A stretch of DNA of 64,000 bases from Naematelia aurantialba (GCA_021527695.1 JAKFAO010000002.1:806501-870500); one strand, 5' to 3'; positions 1 to 11,332 are shown, numbered from the stretch's first letter. The notes: generated from the letters alone by a model not told the origin. Made by a program: numbers and translations.

Positions 1-401
1 CGTGGACGTGGACGAGGACGAGGACGAGGACGCGGACGCGGGCGTATAGTACGCGGGATACACGGAGCGGACGTGGCACGCGCTCTGACAGGTAGGATGG
101 CAGAAAGGTGAAGGGGGTGCCGTGCCGGTGGTCATGGTGACTCGACATGGAGGTCTAGGAAGAGCAGTTGTCGACGGATAAAACAGTAGACATCTCGTCA
201 TACACAGTATACTTGTGCGTGTGCATCAGCGCTACCCTCTGTCACCATCGTTATTCGCCGACCTGCGTCTGTCGCCCTCTGGTTTGAGACATCGGCCAGT
301 CTGAGCATTCTGAAATTGTAATGACAAGGGCTACGACAATACATCCTTGGTCAGTAGATATGGGGTATCCAAAACCCCAAGCTCCATTTCGGCCATGCCT
401 G
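1..401. other. window edge, no gene seen
   Basis: The first 40 bases are a purine-rich run of GGACGN hexamer-like units. The rest, up to the stop codon of the convergent-side Mad3/Bub1 gene, holds no ORF with recognisable content and is read as 3' flanking sequence of that gene. Confidence 0.4.
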
Positions 402-3400
402 CTACGCCTTGCGGCTCATGACTGCGCCGAGCTCGATCTTCTTGAGCATGGACTTCAAGCTCTTGCCGCCCTTTTGGCAATTCTCACACAGCCACGCCTC
501 CATGTCCCGCCGGATCGCGTCCAGCTCATCGCTGATGGGCAGATGGCCCATTCGGACCGTCTCCGGATTGAGCAGAGCATCAAAGAGCCGGTTCCACAGA
601 TTCTGCTGCCAATACTGAATCAAAGAGCGGCTATCAGCATGCGTCTCGTTTCATCTCGTCTCGTCTCGTCTCGTCTCGTCTCGTCTCGCCCGTGGGGCTA
701 CGAGAACCGTGCAGCACAGAAAGCAAGAGGACGTACTCGTTTGAGCGGCGTGGCAACTCGCCACTTGGCGCTGGCGTCGTCTCGCTCCGTTGCGAGGTAC
801 TTGCCGAACAAGAGACAGTATGCCACGCCCGCGAGGCCCCAGTAGTCGACGTCCCATGACCAGGCGGCGTTCGCGCGCATGGCGGGGCAGTCGCGCTCGT
901 CCGTCTTCCAGTCGGCCACGAACCGCTGGGCGTGTCCGGCCGGCCACAGACTCAGGTCGACGCTCCGGCCAAAATCGATCAAGGTGACGCCCTTGCCTGC
1001 CCAGCCATGCGCGCCTGTGGGGTCGTACGTCGTTGCCCAGTCGCCCGACACGCCTTGGAGCCGCACGAGGCAGTTGTCGATCTTGAGGTCGCCGTGGAGG
1101 ATGCCCGCCCCGTGCAGCGCCGTCACGAGCCGAAGCAGCTCGACCGTAAAGAACATCGCGACAAGTTCGTCCACCGACGACGCTGCGCCAGCTGTGGCCG
1201 GGGCGATTCCAAGCTGCGTCGCCTTGTTGACAATGTTCAGCAGGGTGCCCTGAGACGAGTAATCGAGGAGCAGGAACGACTCGTCGCTGTATGCGTACAG
1301 GTCCCGCTGGCGGACGATGGACGCCCTGCTCCGTGTATCCAGCTTCCGGTGAATGCGATCTAACACGACGGCCTCCCATAGAGTCGTCGGTCGCTCGACC
1401 TTGATGGCGACGAGGCTCGCATCATGCTCGTCGTCTTCGCCCTCATCGTCACTATCGGCGTCGTCTTGCGCCTGCCGCACCTCCACGTCCACGCCGAGGA
1501 AGACTGAACCATATCCTCCTTCTCCGATCTTGTCCTGAACCTCAAACTGTCGTCCAGAAAGATCGAGAATCATCGCCTCGTCGGGTGCCAAGGAAGTTCG
1601 AGCGTTCGAACTCGACGAGCGGCGGAGCTTGGACTTTGCGTGCTTGTTGAGGCTCTCGAGACGATGAGAGGATGAAGACCGGTGATCGTGGAAGCCCGGC
1701 AGCTCCGAAAGTGGCGGCGAGATGCTGTTGAGAAGTACCGCGAGCACGTCGTCGTCGATGGGGTTACATGGATTCGGGAGACTAGACTCTACACCGGCCA
1801 GCGACGGCGACGGCTCGCCCTTGATCGAGACGGCAGTAGTCGCCTCATCCACGACGACCATGGTATGCGCCAAACCCCTCTCTGTCTGTCCGTGTATTGT
1901 GAACCCTTCTGGCAACTTGAAGCTCGAATCACAAGATCCTGACCGATCGTATGCAATACTTGGCTCTCCAATACCAGGGAACTGAGCCGTCCGGGGACTC
2001 ATACTCGACTTCGCCGCGCGAGGCTCCCGTTCGTCCTCCTCGACCACAGCGCTGAGTGCATTCGTCATTTCGACCGGTTGGGATAGTATTAAAGCCTCAT
2101 CCGCATCCACACTCATATGTCGCACAGAGGATCGCGTAGTGAACTCGCATGTACGCTCAGTAATGGGTGTCATGGTGTTGACCTCGAAGTGGCGCATGCG
2201 ATATGCTCGTCCGCCGTCGGCACACTCATCGGGATCGTCATTGATGTTGACGTGGATGTCTTCATCCGCGTTGACGCCCTGAACGATATCAGTTCTCCGC
2301 TGGTCCTCGTCCTCATCCTCGTCCTCGTCCTCTTCAGGGATTGCTGCCGCCAAAGGTTGCCTCCTTGACGCGTTCTCGAAGAGTGCAGGAGTAGCAAACA
2401 CATTGTCGGCCAAGGGTCGTCGCGGCGTCTGCTCCACAAGCGCGGGACTCTCAGTCTGGACAGGCCCCACTGCACGTGATGCGCTCGAGCTGCTTGGTGC
2501 AAAGGGTGTTTTGGCGGGCGTGTCATTGAAGATGTTGAACTTGGATTTACTTGCAGACGGCGGGACGACATTCTCATCGGCGAAAACATTCAATGGTCCA
2601 GCGGGGCGGTGTACGGCGTTGTGACCTTGTGCAGGGGTAGGGGTGGGTGGGACCATGGCTCCGCCCGGGGTCATCATGGATATTGAGCCTCCTCGCGGTG
2701 CTGGCAAGGGCGTTGGTGCAACTTCGGCCAAATCTTCTTCCTCATCACTGCCAGAGCCATCTTCGGACTCGCTCTCCGAGTCTGGAACCTTACTCCCATG
2801 TATGGTTTGATCAAACATCATCGCGACCTCCGCTGCTGCTAGTTTCGTATTGACTGTCGGAGACGGCATCGACCGTTTCGCCTCCTTTGTCGGTGTCGAT
2901 GCTACCTCGTCAGCACAATTGTCCCTGTCATGGGCTTACCTCCGGGCAGATGCCATTCAGCCTCCCAGGTGGTGACATCCCCGCGCCACTCTTTACCGAG
3001 TAGCCCTCGCTGCCTGGCGCGAACCTCTTCGAAACTCCACTCTTCCCCACTCTTGTACACACTTGCCCAGTCAAACATCCGCCTCTCCGTCTTGCCTTTG
3101 CTGTCTTTGACCTCTGGCCCATCGGTAGGACATTCCCAAGGCATCCCCAAGGGCCGATCTTGCTTGACCGGACGAGGCGGCTTACGAGCAGATGGCGGTG
3201 CTGGCAAGGCTGGAATGGCAGGTGCGGAAGTGCGCATCACTGTGGTGTCGTAATGCCTCAGTGGATCGAGCTTGAGCATTTCTGCTTCTGTGGGTGGTTG
3301 AGCCAAGCGGGTGAACACCTCCTCCGCAGACCGTACCGCGTCGTTGTTGTTACCCTCATACGTCAGCCGATGCTCCTGTCACTGTCTCTGACTTACAGAG

Positions 3401-4511
3401 TCCTTGAACACCTCTACCTTGGGTGTTCTTGGAGCCACGCGTAATCTTGCGGCGCTCTGGGGCATTGTCTCGCCTTTCCAAGGTCCGGCATCAACGGTGT
3501 TCTCCTTCCGTCTACCATCGCGCGTTCCAAACTCGGCCCATTCTGCACCATCGCCCTCCTCAGGCGCTCCGTTTTGGTCCGCGAACACCTGGAGCTTCGC
3601 CCCATTCGGTGCCTGGGACAGGCGTTGAGACAACGCGAGTTGACTTGTACCGGCGACCAATCCGGCAGCAACTGTGCCCAATACTGAACGGCCTGGTGTG
3701 CGTGCCGCAGTCGCCGAAGAGATAATGGGGTCATCTTCCGGCACGACACCACCAGGAGGAAGCATGATCCGTGCGAGAAAAGCTTGATGCCGAGATTTGA
3801 GCCGTTCCAAGGGGGTTGCTTTGCGCGCAATCCCGAGTCTGTATATCTCGTCCGCCTTCTTCTTCCTGCACTAAGATGAGCTCCGTACACCATGAGGTGG
3901 AGGTACTGACCGTCCGAGGGTCTCACAAGAACTAGCCCACTCCTCGTAGAAGACGGCATGGCGAGTACCTATGTCTCTTGACTCGAGAAACGCCCAGACG
4001 TCTTCTCGTCGGTCGACAATGTGGCGTGTGTACATGACCCATAACTTCAGGTATCGGACATCTTGAGCGTAACGTGCATCGCCCACAAAGCGCCGCGTAG
4101 TTGACTCCAGAAGGGGTACGAGGTGTGTATCAGAGGACGGGTGATGCTGAACTGTAAACAGCACGTATCTGCAATCGTCAGGTTGTTGTCAACCGCGACG
4201 GTGTGGACTTGCACATACTGATTGTACATATCCAGTACGTCTTGCACTCCATCCACCATGTCCTCTCCTTCGCGATCTCGTGTCTCCGCATCTTCGATAT
4301 CTCGCCGGAAGCGCTCGTGACCAGCCTGGATAGCGGCATCTGCGGCGGCGTCCTTGTCAAACACTGTGGACAGGGTTGCAGCGGATCGGCCGGACGCGAG
4401 TGGTCTTATATTCTCCTTTTGGCTCTCTATCAGAACAAAGTCGGTGGTCGGTGTAGCTAGAGGCGGCGAGGTGGATCGTTGTGGTGGCCGTGGTGTCAGT
4501 ACGGCGTCCAT
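402..4511 (-). CDS. BUB1: Mad3/Bub1 (MadBub) spindle checkpoint kinase
   Basis: Spindle assembly checkpoint protein acting at kinetochores. Six exons (4511-4219, 4168-3911, 3865-3397, 3354-2940, 2901-737, 614-402) sum to 3813 nt, giving 1270 aa. Visible in order: a KEN box at residues 32-34; the Mad3/Bub1 N-terminal TPR region ending in ADEIYRLGIARKATPLERLK; a GLEBS-like Bub3-binding segment (EEWSFEEVRAR); a Bub1/Mad3-type NTKLAAAEVAMMF motif; an acidic stretch; a TPITERT motif resembling the conserved central Bub1 motif; and a C-terminal kinase domain with GEGGYGSV, VAIKVE, HGDLKIDN and DFGRS. HGD in place of HRD is usual in Bub1. KEN, GLEBS and kinase in one polypeptide suggest one protein does both the Mad3/BubR1 and Bub1 jobs, as in Cryptococcus. 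The last intron carries a CGTCT pentamer repeat. The start is the first Met before the KEN box. Confidence 0.93.
652..689. repeat. (CGTCT)n microsatellite in the last BUB1 intron
   Basis: About seven tandem copies of a CGTCT pentamer lie inside the 122-nt final intron of the Mad3/Bub1 gene (736-615). This intron is much longer than the gene's other introns (38-50 nt), so the repeat accounts for part of the extra length. Confidence 0.8.
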
Positions 4512-5591
4512 GCTTGGACAGACGACTTTGGTGGTTGTTGAACCGCAAAAGAAAGTCAGTCGGGTTGTTTATGCCGGCTTATCAAACCTTGGCAGGAATG
4601 ATGACGTGGGATTGTCTCTACACGGAGAATTTCACAGTGCTACGGTTTGTCTTGCTTCCTCCCACTGTCGAGCTCGTTCCGCCCAGATCTCTCCTCTTCC
4701 TCTAAAGGCTCTTGCCCTCTCGTCGTGTGTAATGGTGCGCAAGGACACTGGTGCGGGCTCCTGTCGACCTGCAGTCAAAACAGGATGGCCTCGGAAGCGA
4801 GCAACACTTTGCAGCAAGGTCAAGTCCATTGTTCATGGTCAGTCTTCCTGAAGACGGGTTGTGCTCGGCCTCATCCGACACACCGTTGCGCTAGGAGGGG
4901 AGCGCAGATGCAGGACTTAGATCTGGTGCCCTTCGGAGATCCAAAGAGCCACTCCGGAGGGGACTCGTTTGCTGCAGCTCCTCGTTCCTCTTCCTCCCCC
5001 GCCCCTCCCCGGCGGCCTCCTCTTCTCTCCTGTTCGCTCCTCTTCTTCCCCTTCCGTCCCCGCTTCCTCTTTGTATTCTACTCCCTCCAGCCAAGACGTC
5101 TTTGTTCTGTAGTGGCCCGCTGTAACGATTTGTCGGAATGATCTTTCGGAGAAATCACAGACGAGATGCCGCAATTTCAGGGTATCCGGTGGCGGCATCT
5201 GACGCCGTTGCCGCAGCGGTTTTTGTGCGATTTGCCATTCCAAGCTTTGGTTTTTGGCGAAGGCCCGGTTGGGAAAATTTGCGCCTCTTTCATCATGCAC
5301 AGAGAGATGGAGGCACTACTGACTGTCTCTCTCTCTCTCGCACACCCCGGTCACAGTCTCTTGTGACTACAAGTCAGGGTCAGAGTGTCCTGTGGCTACA
5401 AGTCAAGAGGGGGGGAGCAGACCTCAGGAAAAATCTTGTGCCAAGGCTCTGTCTCCCAAGCCAAATGTCCAGCCAAACAACCTCGCCTGTTCGCATTGAG
5501 GATACATACGGCTCTGCACTTTTCCTCATCTTCTGAGTAATAACCTTCACGTTTGTAAAATCAATAGAAGGCCGATCGAGTACAGTGGAAG
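4512..5591. promoter_or_regulatory. divergent promoter region between BUB1 and sugar transporter
   Basis: About 1.08 kb separates the divergent start codons of the checkpoint kinase (-) and the MFS transporter (+). It contains pyrimidine-rich runs on the + strand (around 4980-5080 and a TC run near 5320-5340), typical of fungal promoters and leaders. Several open frames here have no recognisable content. One short minus-strand frame (4829-4632) is listed separately as a weak gene candidate. Confidence 0.4.
4632..4829 (-). CDS. possible small gene, unrecognised
   Basis: A minus-strand frame starts at an ATG at 4829 and encodes 65 aa rich in Arg, Glu and Gln, with a charged helical stretch (GEIWAERARQWEEARQ) near the end. 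The frame closes at TGA 4632; a splice to a few further codons is possible, but no convincing branch point and acceptor were found. It lies about 120 bp upstream of the Mad3/Bub1 ATG on the same strand, so it could also be an upstream frame in that leader. No family is recognised and it may not be a gene. Confidence 0.2.
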   Translation of the reverse strand: MDLTLLQSVARFRGHPVLTAGRQEPAPVSLRTITHDERARAFRGRGEIWAERARQWEEARQTVAL

Positions 5592-8222
5592 ATGGTCGCA
5601 GCAGTCGCAGACTCCGGGTCAGGTCTCAGCAGTTATCTAGACGTATTCGCCAAGGAATACCGCCGTCCTATCCTATTCTGCGCACTCGTTACCATTGCCC
5701 CCATCGCCTACGGATACGATGGGACGTATTTCACTGCACTGCTTGAGACGCCGGTATTTGGTCAGTCGTCCAACATGCCGCCCCTCGTGACAGTTACTGG
5801 ATGTGTAGAGGTGACTAACCGGTGCAGTGAGACAATTCGGAGACCGTCAAGCAGATGGAGACTATGCTATTGCCAGCAACGACCAGTCGCTCTGGGTTTC
5901 GATTATCCAGGTTGGAGAAGTTGTTGGATCCCTTGCGGCCGGGCCTATCGGGTACGTTGTCTGCCCGTCCTTCCGTATCCCGTGGTGGGCAGGCAGCCTG
6001 ATTCAGATGCAGAGATTATTCAGGACGCAAAGGTGGCTTGGCCAGTGCGATAGCGCTGCTCGCTATTGGTGTTGTCCTACAAATGATTCTCGTTGGATCA
6101 TCTGTGTGAGCCCCCTACTAGCGTCAGCCATAGGTCAGACTAACTCGACCAGACTCCTGACGGTCGGCCGTCTCATCGCTGGCGCCGGTATCGGCATCAT
6201 CTCCAATGCGTATATCCGTCCATCGCCATGTACCGCAGAACTTGGCTGACCAAGTGCAGTGCCCCACTGTACTTGTCTGAGATCCCGCCGATGGAGATCC
6301 GAGGCGCGTGTGTGTCGAGGTACGTTGCGGTAGTGTAGTGTTTGTGGTCGGGCTGATCCAGGTAGCTGGCAACTCATGCTCGCTATCGGTCAAGTACTCG
6401 GCGCCTGTGTTGGGCTCTCGTCTCATACCCGCGAAGACACTGGGTGGGTCTTTTGCAGGTACTGCAAGGGATGCAAAATTAATCAACAGGTCATGGCGGA
6501 TTCCGATTGCGATCAACCTGCTCTGGGTTGTCCTTCTAGCCGGAGCTCTGTTCATCGTTCCCGAATCTCGTGAGTCACTGCTGATGCTGTGAGACTTTGT
6601 TTTCCCTTCTGTTCGCCACTCTCCCCAGTCTCTGTACTATTTTCAGTGCCAACCTGAGCAGCACGATGGCTTCTGTACCGCGGCAAGGCAGAGAAAGCCG
6701 AACGAGCGCTATTCAAGATTCACGGCGGCTCAGACGACTCTGAGACACTCGTCCAAGAACAGCTGGCGATCCTCAACAAGTCGCGCGAAGAGGAGGCCGA
6801 AAGTTCCAGTTCCCAGTCGAACTGGAGCGACTTGTGGCGTAAGTCTTGTCGTTGGGCTGCACAGCGGGATATGGAATAGGTGACTGATCCTGCGTTAGGC
6901 AATCCCGTCGAGAGGAGAAAGCTGTTTGCGACGGTTGGGATCTTGGTGTCTCAGCAGATCTCGGGCGTGCAGTTCATTTTCAGCTACACCACGACGTTCT
7001 TCACTCTTGTCGGACTCGACGATACGTTTGTGATCACTGTACGTCTCGTTCTCTACTGAGTCTCCGTGCGTTCGGCTGAGGCCGTCTGATCAGATCATCG
7101 TGGACATCATCGAGGTGCTCGGTGTGCTGGCGAGCTTCTTCGTGGTCAACCGCTTTGGCCGCCGTGACCTGCTCATTTCCACGTGAGTCGCTGCGTTGTC
7201 GCGAGGCTGTTTAAAGACTTGGTGAGATGCCAGTACTAATGTTTCCGCAGCGGAATCTTCATGCTCATCACTCTGCTGGTTGTGGGGTGCCTCGGTGCTG
7301 TCGCCGGACAGGGCGACTTTGAGAGCTATCTCGCTGCTCATCCATCCTTTGGCAAAGCGGTGGCGGCCATGATCTGCCTCTACGGTGAGCTTCTTCTTCT
7401 CACCTGGCCCAACCATCACTGTCCAACCATCACTGTCCAACCACCACAGCCCAACCATCACCGCCCAACCATCACCGCTCGCCCGTACCTCGCTCATCGC
7501 CCGCAGTGTTCGCGTTCAATGTCGCCTGGGGTCCCCTTGCATGGGTAGTGTGAGTTCCTTTCTGATCCACCTTCCGTCATCCATGAAACTGAGCATACCG
7601 TAGAGCGGCTGAGATGTCGACTGGTCGAAACAGGCAGAAGCATCTGTCAATCGGCACGACCCTGTTCTGGGTCTCTGCATGGGCAGTGACGTTTACGCTT
7701 CCGTACCTCTTCCAGCCGTCTGAGGCGGGTCTGGGGCCTATGATTGGTTTCGTGCGTCTGCGTCGCCGTTTTCCCTCCATTCCACGAGAGATCTGTACGA
7801 GCAAGAGTCTTGGCTGATCGATGCAGATCTATGCTGTTGGCGGCTTTGCATCAGTTGCATTTGTCTACTTTGTCGTCCCTGAGACTCGAGGAAGGACGCT
7901 CGAGGAGATCAAGTGAGCGTCTCTCGTCCTCCCTGTCTTCCTTCCAGCAGGAGAGGGTATGGCTGTGGTTGACACTTACATCTGCAGCTTCATGATGGAA
8001 GCCGGTATCCCCACGCGTCAGTGGAAGAAATACGATCTCGCCACCGTCGTAGCCAGAGACGAAAAGAAGGGCGCGCGGGGCACGATCGAGCATATCGAGA
8101 GGGACGGCGACGGCCCTGGTGCAGCCGGAGCTGTCGGGGCTGGAGCTCGCAAAGGGCGGTTCAACTTCTCCAGAGGAGAGAGCAGGATGTCGACCTCGGA
8201 GCGGGCGAGTGTGGATGTGTGA
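5592..8222 (+). CDS. MFS sugar porter (hexose transporter-like)
   Basis: Plasma-membrane sugar permease of the major facilitator superfamily, sugar porter family. The coding sequence is split by many short introns. The reconstructed protein of roughly 540 aa shows the family signatures in order: the N-terminal YGYDGTYF segment of TM1, VGRLIAGAGIGI with PLYLSEIPPMEIRG after TM4-5, IPESPRW-like text at the start of the central loop, QQISGVQFI in TM7, NRFGRRDLL between TM8 and TM9, and VPETRGRTLEEI after TM12. A cytosolic tail rich in Gly, Arg and Ser ends in SERASVDV. The first exon ends after ETPVF and is spliced at GTCAGT. One intron (about 7384-7506) holds imperfect copies of a CCAACCATCAC unit. 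The substrate cannot be read from sequence; hexose is the default for this subgroup. Confidence 0.88.
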
Positions 8223-8334
8223 GCCGGGGTCTGTCGCGAGACGACCCAGCAAGTTGCCGCAGCAGTTTAGTCTGGTGCCGCGAGCGAACATACTGTAAAC
8301 CGAGTGAAAGTGAATGTAGCAGAAAATGCATGCA

Positions 8335-10109
8335 CTACCCCTCTGCCCTTGGACCCTCAACCTCCGGCGGCAGCTTGACCAGCCCCATATCCATCACTCT
8401 CCGCACAGCGTCTACTTCTGGCCCGGTATTGGTGCGCACAAGCTCATCAAGGTAGGCGCGCAGCACGGGCCCCGCCTCGCGATCCATCTTCTCCAGGCCA
8501 CTGAGCGGGTCGGCGCGCGACGGCCCCGTCGAGATCATGAGGATGGGTTTCTGTTGTTCCGAGGCAAGCTTGAGCAGCCGGAACGCCGAGTAGGTCGCCA
8601 AGGAGGTGCCGAGAACGAGCAGCCGAGACGCCGACTGCACCAACTCCAGACTGACCGATCAGCGCTCGCTCCCCCCCCCCCCCCCCCCGGCCACCGGCGC
8701 CTCCCGGGGACAGATCCGCAGACTCACGATTCGTCGCGGACCTGAGGCCGCAGGGTCTCGCCGAAGAAGACCACATTGGGCTTGACGAACGCTGTCTGGT
8801 CGGTGCCTCCGGGATCGCATATCCGACAAGGCGGCACCACAAAAGACGTAAAGTCGACTCCGCGGAGATCCACCTATTCCCGCACGACATCAGCTGTGCC
8901 CCTCCGACAGACAGCCTGCGACCTCAATAACGGGGCCCAGTGAGGTATCGCGATCTAGCTACGAACTCACATCACCGTCCGGATTCGTGCGCGGTCTCTG
9001 TCCTGTCCGCTCCGACTCCTTGGCGGCCGCGTCCCACGCCGGATTGAGGTCCGCCAACTGCGCCTGGAAGTCGTCTCGTAGTTGCTCGTGGTGATGCCTC
9101 AGACAGTGTACTTTGGCCAGTGTGCCATGCAGCTCTAAGATGCGGGAACGATATGAAGGGGGTGTGGACGACGCGGCTGGAGATGGGGAGGAGGGGGTCC
9201 GTAGTGACGATGCAAGCAGGTTGCGCGCTTTGGGGTGGAGGTTGTCTACCTGGCCAGCATCAGCACGCGTCACCTTTGTTCTAGCTGTTGGGCATGGTGC
9301 ATGAGACACGAGACGGGGCGGTCGCTCACGTTCTGGGTGATGAGATTCGGGGCCAGGCCAAGAGCTTGTAATGCTGCAATGTAGATATGCGTGGGATTTG
9401 GCAATGCATCCCTAACAGGCGGATACTGCGACCATCAGCATTCCCGGCGCTCTTCCTCGATCGCTCGACCTACACCTAGGAAAGACCGCGCCCAGTCTTG
9501 CGAGGGGAGTCTGATCAGCTCGGACCGTCAAGCGAGTTTGAGTAGAGGGGGAGCATACATCGCTTTCTAGAGTATCACGATCAGCTTTACCAAACGTCGG
9601 AGCGACGAGGCATACCGGAACAGTCGGCCGCGAGGGCTGTCGTCGACGAGCTCGTGATACAGGATCGGTCTGGAGAACATTCAGCGTCAGCCAACCCGCC
9701 AGCCTTGCTTCGACACGGCATCTTTCCACCCATACCCAGGTCTCAACCAGCTTGTAGCAACCAGCTTGTAGCCCGGTAGAGCATATACACTCGCCTCAGG
9801 CGCCTCACCCACGATCGCGATTCGGATCGATCGGTGATCGGTGAACAGTGCAAGCAACGCTCAGCCTCACTTGTAATTCGGATTCGAATACGTCCCCTCC
9901 TTGCCTCGGTACGCCCGTATTCCACTGTCCACACTGACTCCAGCCCCAGTGATCACCAGCGTCTCGCCCTTGCCCTCGTCGAGGAATCGCGCCAGGTAAG
10001 CGGCAGCTTGGTTGAGTGGGAGCAGAGTGAGTGCGCTGGGGGGCACGAGCGGGGCCGGCGGGAGGGTCGGGATCGAGATGCGGACCATTGCTGCGTGGCT
10101 CCTATCCAC
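8335..10109 (-). CDS. Sir2-family NAD-dependent deacylase, SIRT4-like
   Basis: NAD-dependent protein deacylase/ADP-ribosyltransferase of the class II (SIRT4-type) sirtuins, probably mitochondrial by family. Eight exons (10109-9871, 9669-9616, 9566-9559, 9496-9474, 9425-9330, 9249-8971, 8873-8728, 8650-8335) sum to 1161 nt, 386 aa. Motifs: ITGAGVSVDSGIRAYRG with YSNPNYK (NAD binding), RYWARSFLGYPPVRDALPNP, ITQNVDNLHP, ELHGTLAKVHC (catalytic His), PPCRICDPGG, PNVVFFGETLRP and VLGTSLATYSAFRLL. The third exon is only 8 nt and the fourth 23 nt; both are required to restore RKRYWARSFLG. The first zinc knuckle reads C-L-R-H instead of C-x2-C. An in-frame Met at 10091 is an alternative start. An 18-base C run (plus strand) lies in the last intron. 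Confidence 0.9.
8671..8688. repeat. 18-nt poly-C tract in sirtuin intron
   Basis: Eighteen consecutive C bases on the + strand (G run on the coding strand) lie within the last intron of the sirtuin gene (8727-8651), upstream of a CTGAT branch-like site and the CAG acceptor. It is a homopolymer prone to length errors. Confidence 0.95.
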
Positions 10110-10337
10110 CCTCCCACATGAATGTCCATCGAGTGTCTAGCAGAGGAGAGAGTAAGTTGAGATCATCCTTCACGAGCCCATTGAAAAACACCAGCGACGA
10201 TCGACATCGCCGTGCCTGTTGTCCAGCAGTTGCCGCAGGAAAATAATCGCCCAGCCAGTTGAGTGCGCAACTTGAACTGCATGGAAGAACGGCGGATACA
10301 TAACAACTTAATGTACAAAAGACACAACGTCACACCT

Positions 10338-11332
10338 CTAGAGTTCCATGCCCACCAATACCCATCGTCTGGAATCCCATTCCCAGCCGCCATCAAGCAT
10401 TCCGGGCTTGACCACCTGACCACCAACATACATCAACGAATGGAGCAGATCCCCCAGCCCCTCCTGCCCTCGATCGTCTCGATCAAGCACCAAGATTAGG
10501 GACGTCGCCTGGAACGAGTCTGACGCGAGGTCGAGCAGCGCCGTCAGAGACTCTCGTATATCCAGCGCATGGAGCGAGGGGGACTTCTGAGGTGACGTCG
10601 AAAGCTTTGGGTCATGGGGTCGAAGCACGGCGGAGAAATGCGGGGCAAGGTGCTCGGGCCGGTCGCTGGCTGACACATGTGGTGGTGGAAGGTGGATGTA
10701 CACTGCCCGGCCGCACTCGGGGTGATCGAGAATGAAACCCTGCAAGACGTGATCTGGCGGGGTGACAATCTCAATCCTGTGGGACATGGACGCCGCCGTC
10801 GTTGCTTGGTATGGGAATAAAACGGAGACGAGAGGGATCGGCGTGTCCTGGGGCTCGATCACCGGCATGGATGCCGAGCGATGTACCGGGCTCGACGATG
10901 AGTCCGGTGTCAAAGGCAGGGACATGGGGACCCTAGGCATGGCCAGGGGGAGGGTCATATTCGGGGAAAGGGACGAAGGAGGTGTGAATGGATTAAGACG
11001 TGGACCGTTGACCGAGATGGGTTGGGAACCGGAAATGGAACGTTGAGAGAATGGAAACAGGTAGGACGTCAGGGAGTCTCTCACTTCCCCTGGCGACCCG
11101 CCGACAATGTCCTATCGGTCCAGTCAGTTTCATAGCCTACAGAAAGCGTGAAAAAAATAAAGGATGACATACGACGGGCGTCCTCCTCCTGCCTTCCTCA
11201 AAACCACTGCCTGCCCCCGCCAGCGAACGAAGTGCAGCCTCCCTGCGTGGAGCTCGTCAAGGGCTCTTCAGAGTAGACGAACACGGGGCCGCCTTCTCCC
11301 CCTACTCGCGCGAGCGCTAGCGGGGGGCACAT
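10338..11332 (-). CDS. OAZ1: ornithine decarboxylase antizyme (+1 frameshift)
   Basis: Polyamine-induced inhibitor that binds ornithine decarboxylase and targets it to the proteasome. ORF1 starts at ATG 11332 (MCPPLALARVGG) and ends at UGA 11200-11198 after codons UGG UUU. ORF2, in the +1 frame, starts at the following GAG, crosses a GTATGT...TAG intron (11172-11112) and ends at 10338. The two exons total 934 nt, i.e. 311 codons plus the one skipped base, giving 310 aa. The C-terminal half matches the antizyme core: ALLDLASDSFQATSLILVLD followed by DLLHSLMYVGGQVVKPG and a terminal WVLVGMEL. The N-terminal half of ORF2 is Pro/Ser rich. Expression is expected to be controlled by polyamine-stimulated frameshifting. 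A standard ORF caller would miss ORF1 and start in ORF2. Confidence 0.85.
11198..11206 (-). promoter_or_regulatory. programmed +1 ribosomal frameshift site
   Basis: On the coding strand the site reads UGG UUU UGA followed by G. Frame 0 stops at UGA; skipping one base after UUU lets GAG be read and opens the long antizyme frame. A shifty codon directly before an in-frame UGA is the standard antizyme recoding arrangement. Confidence 0.8.

Noticed and set aside
698..1379. Minus-strand Arg-rich frame overlapping the BUB1 kinase domain
   Set aside because: Out-of-frame shadow of the kinase exon, produced by its high GC content.
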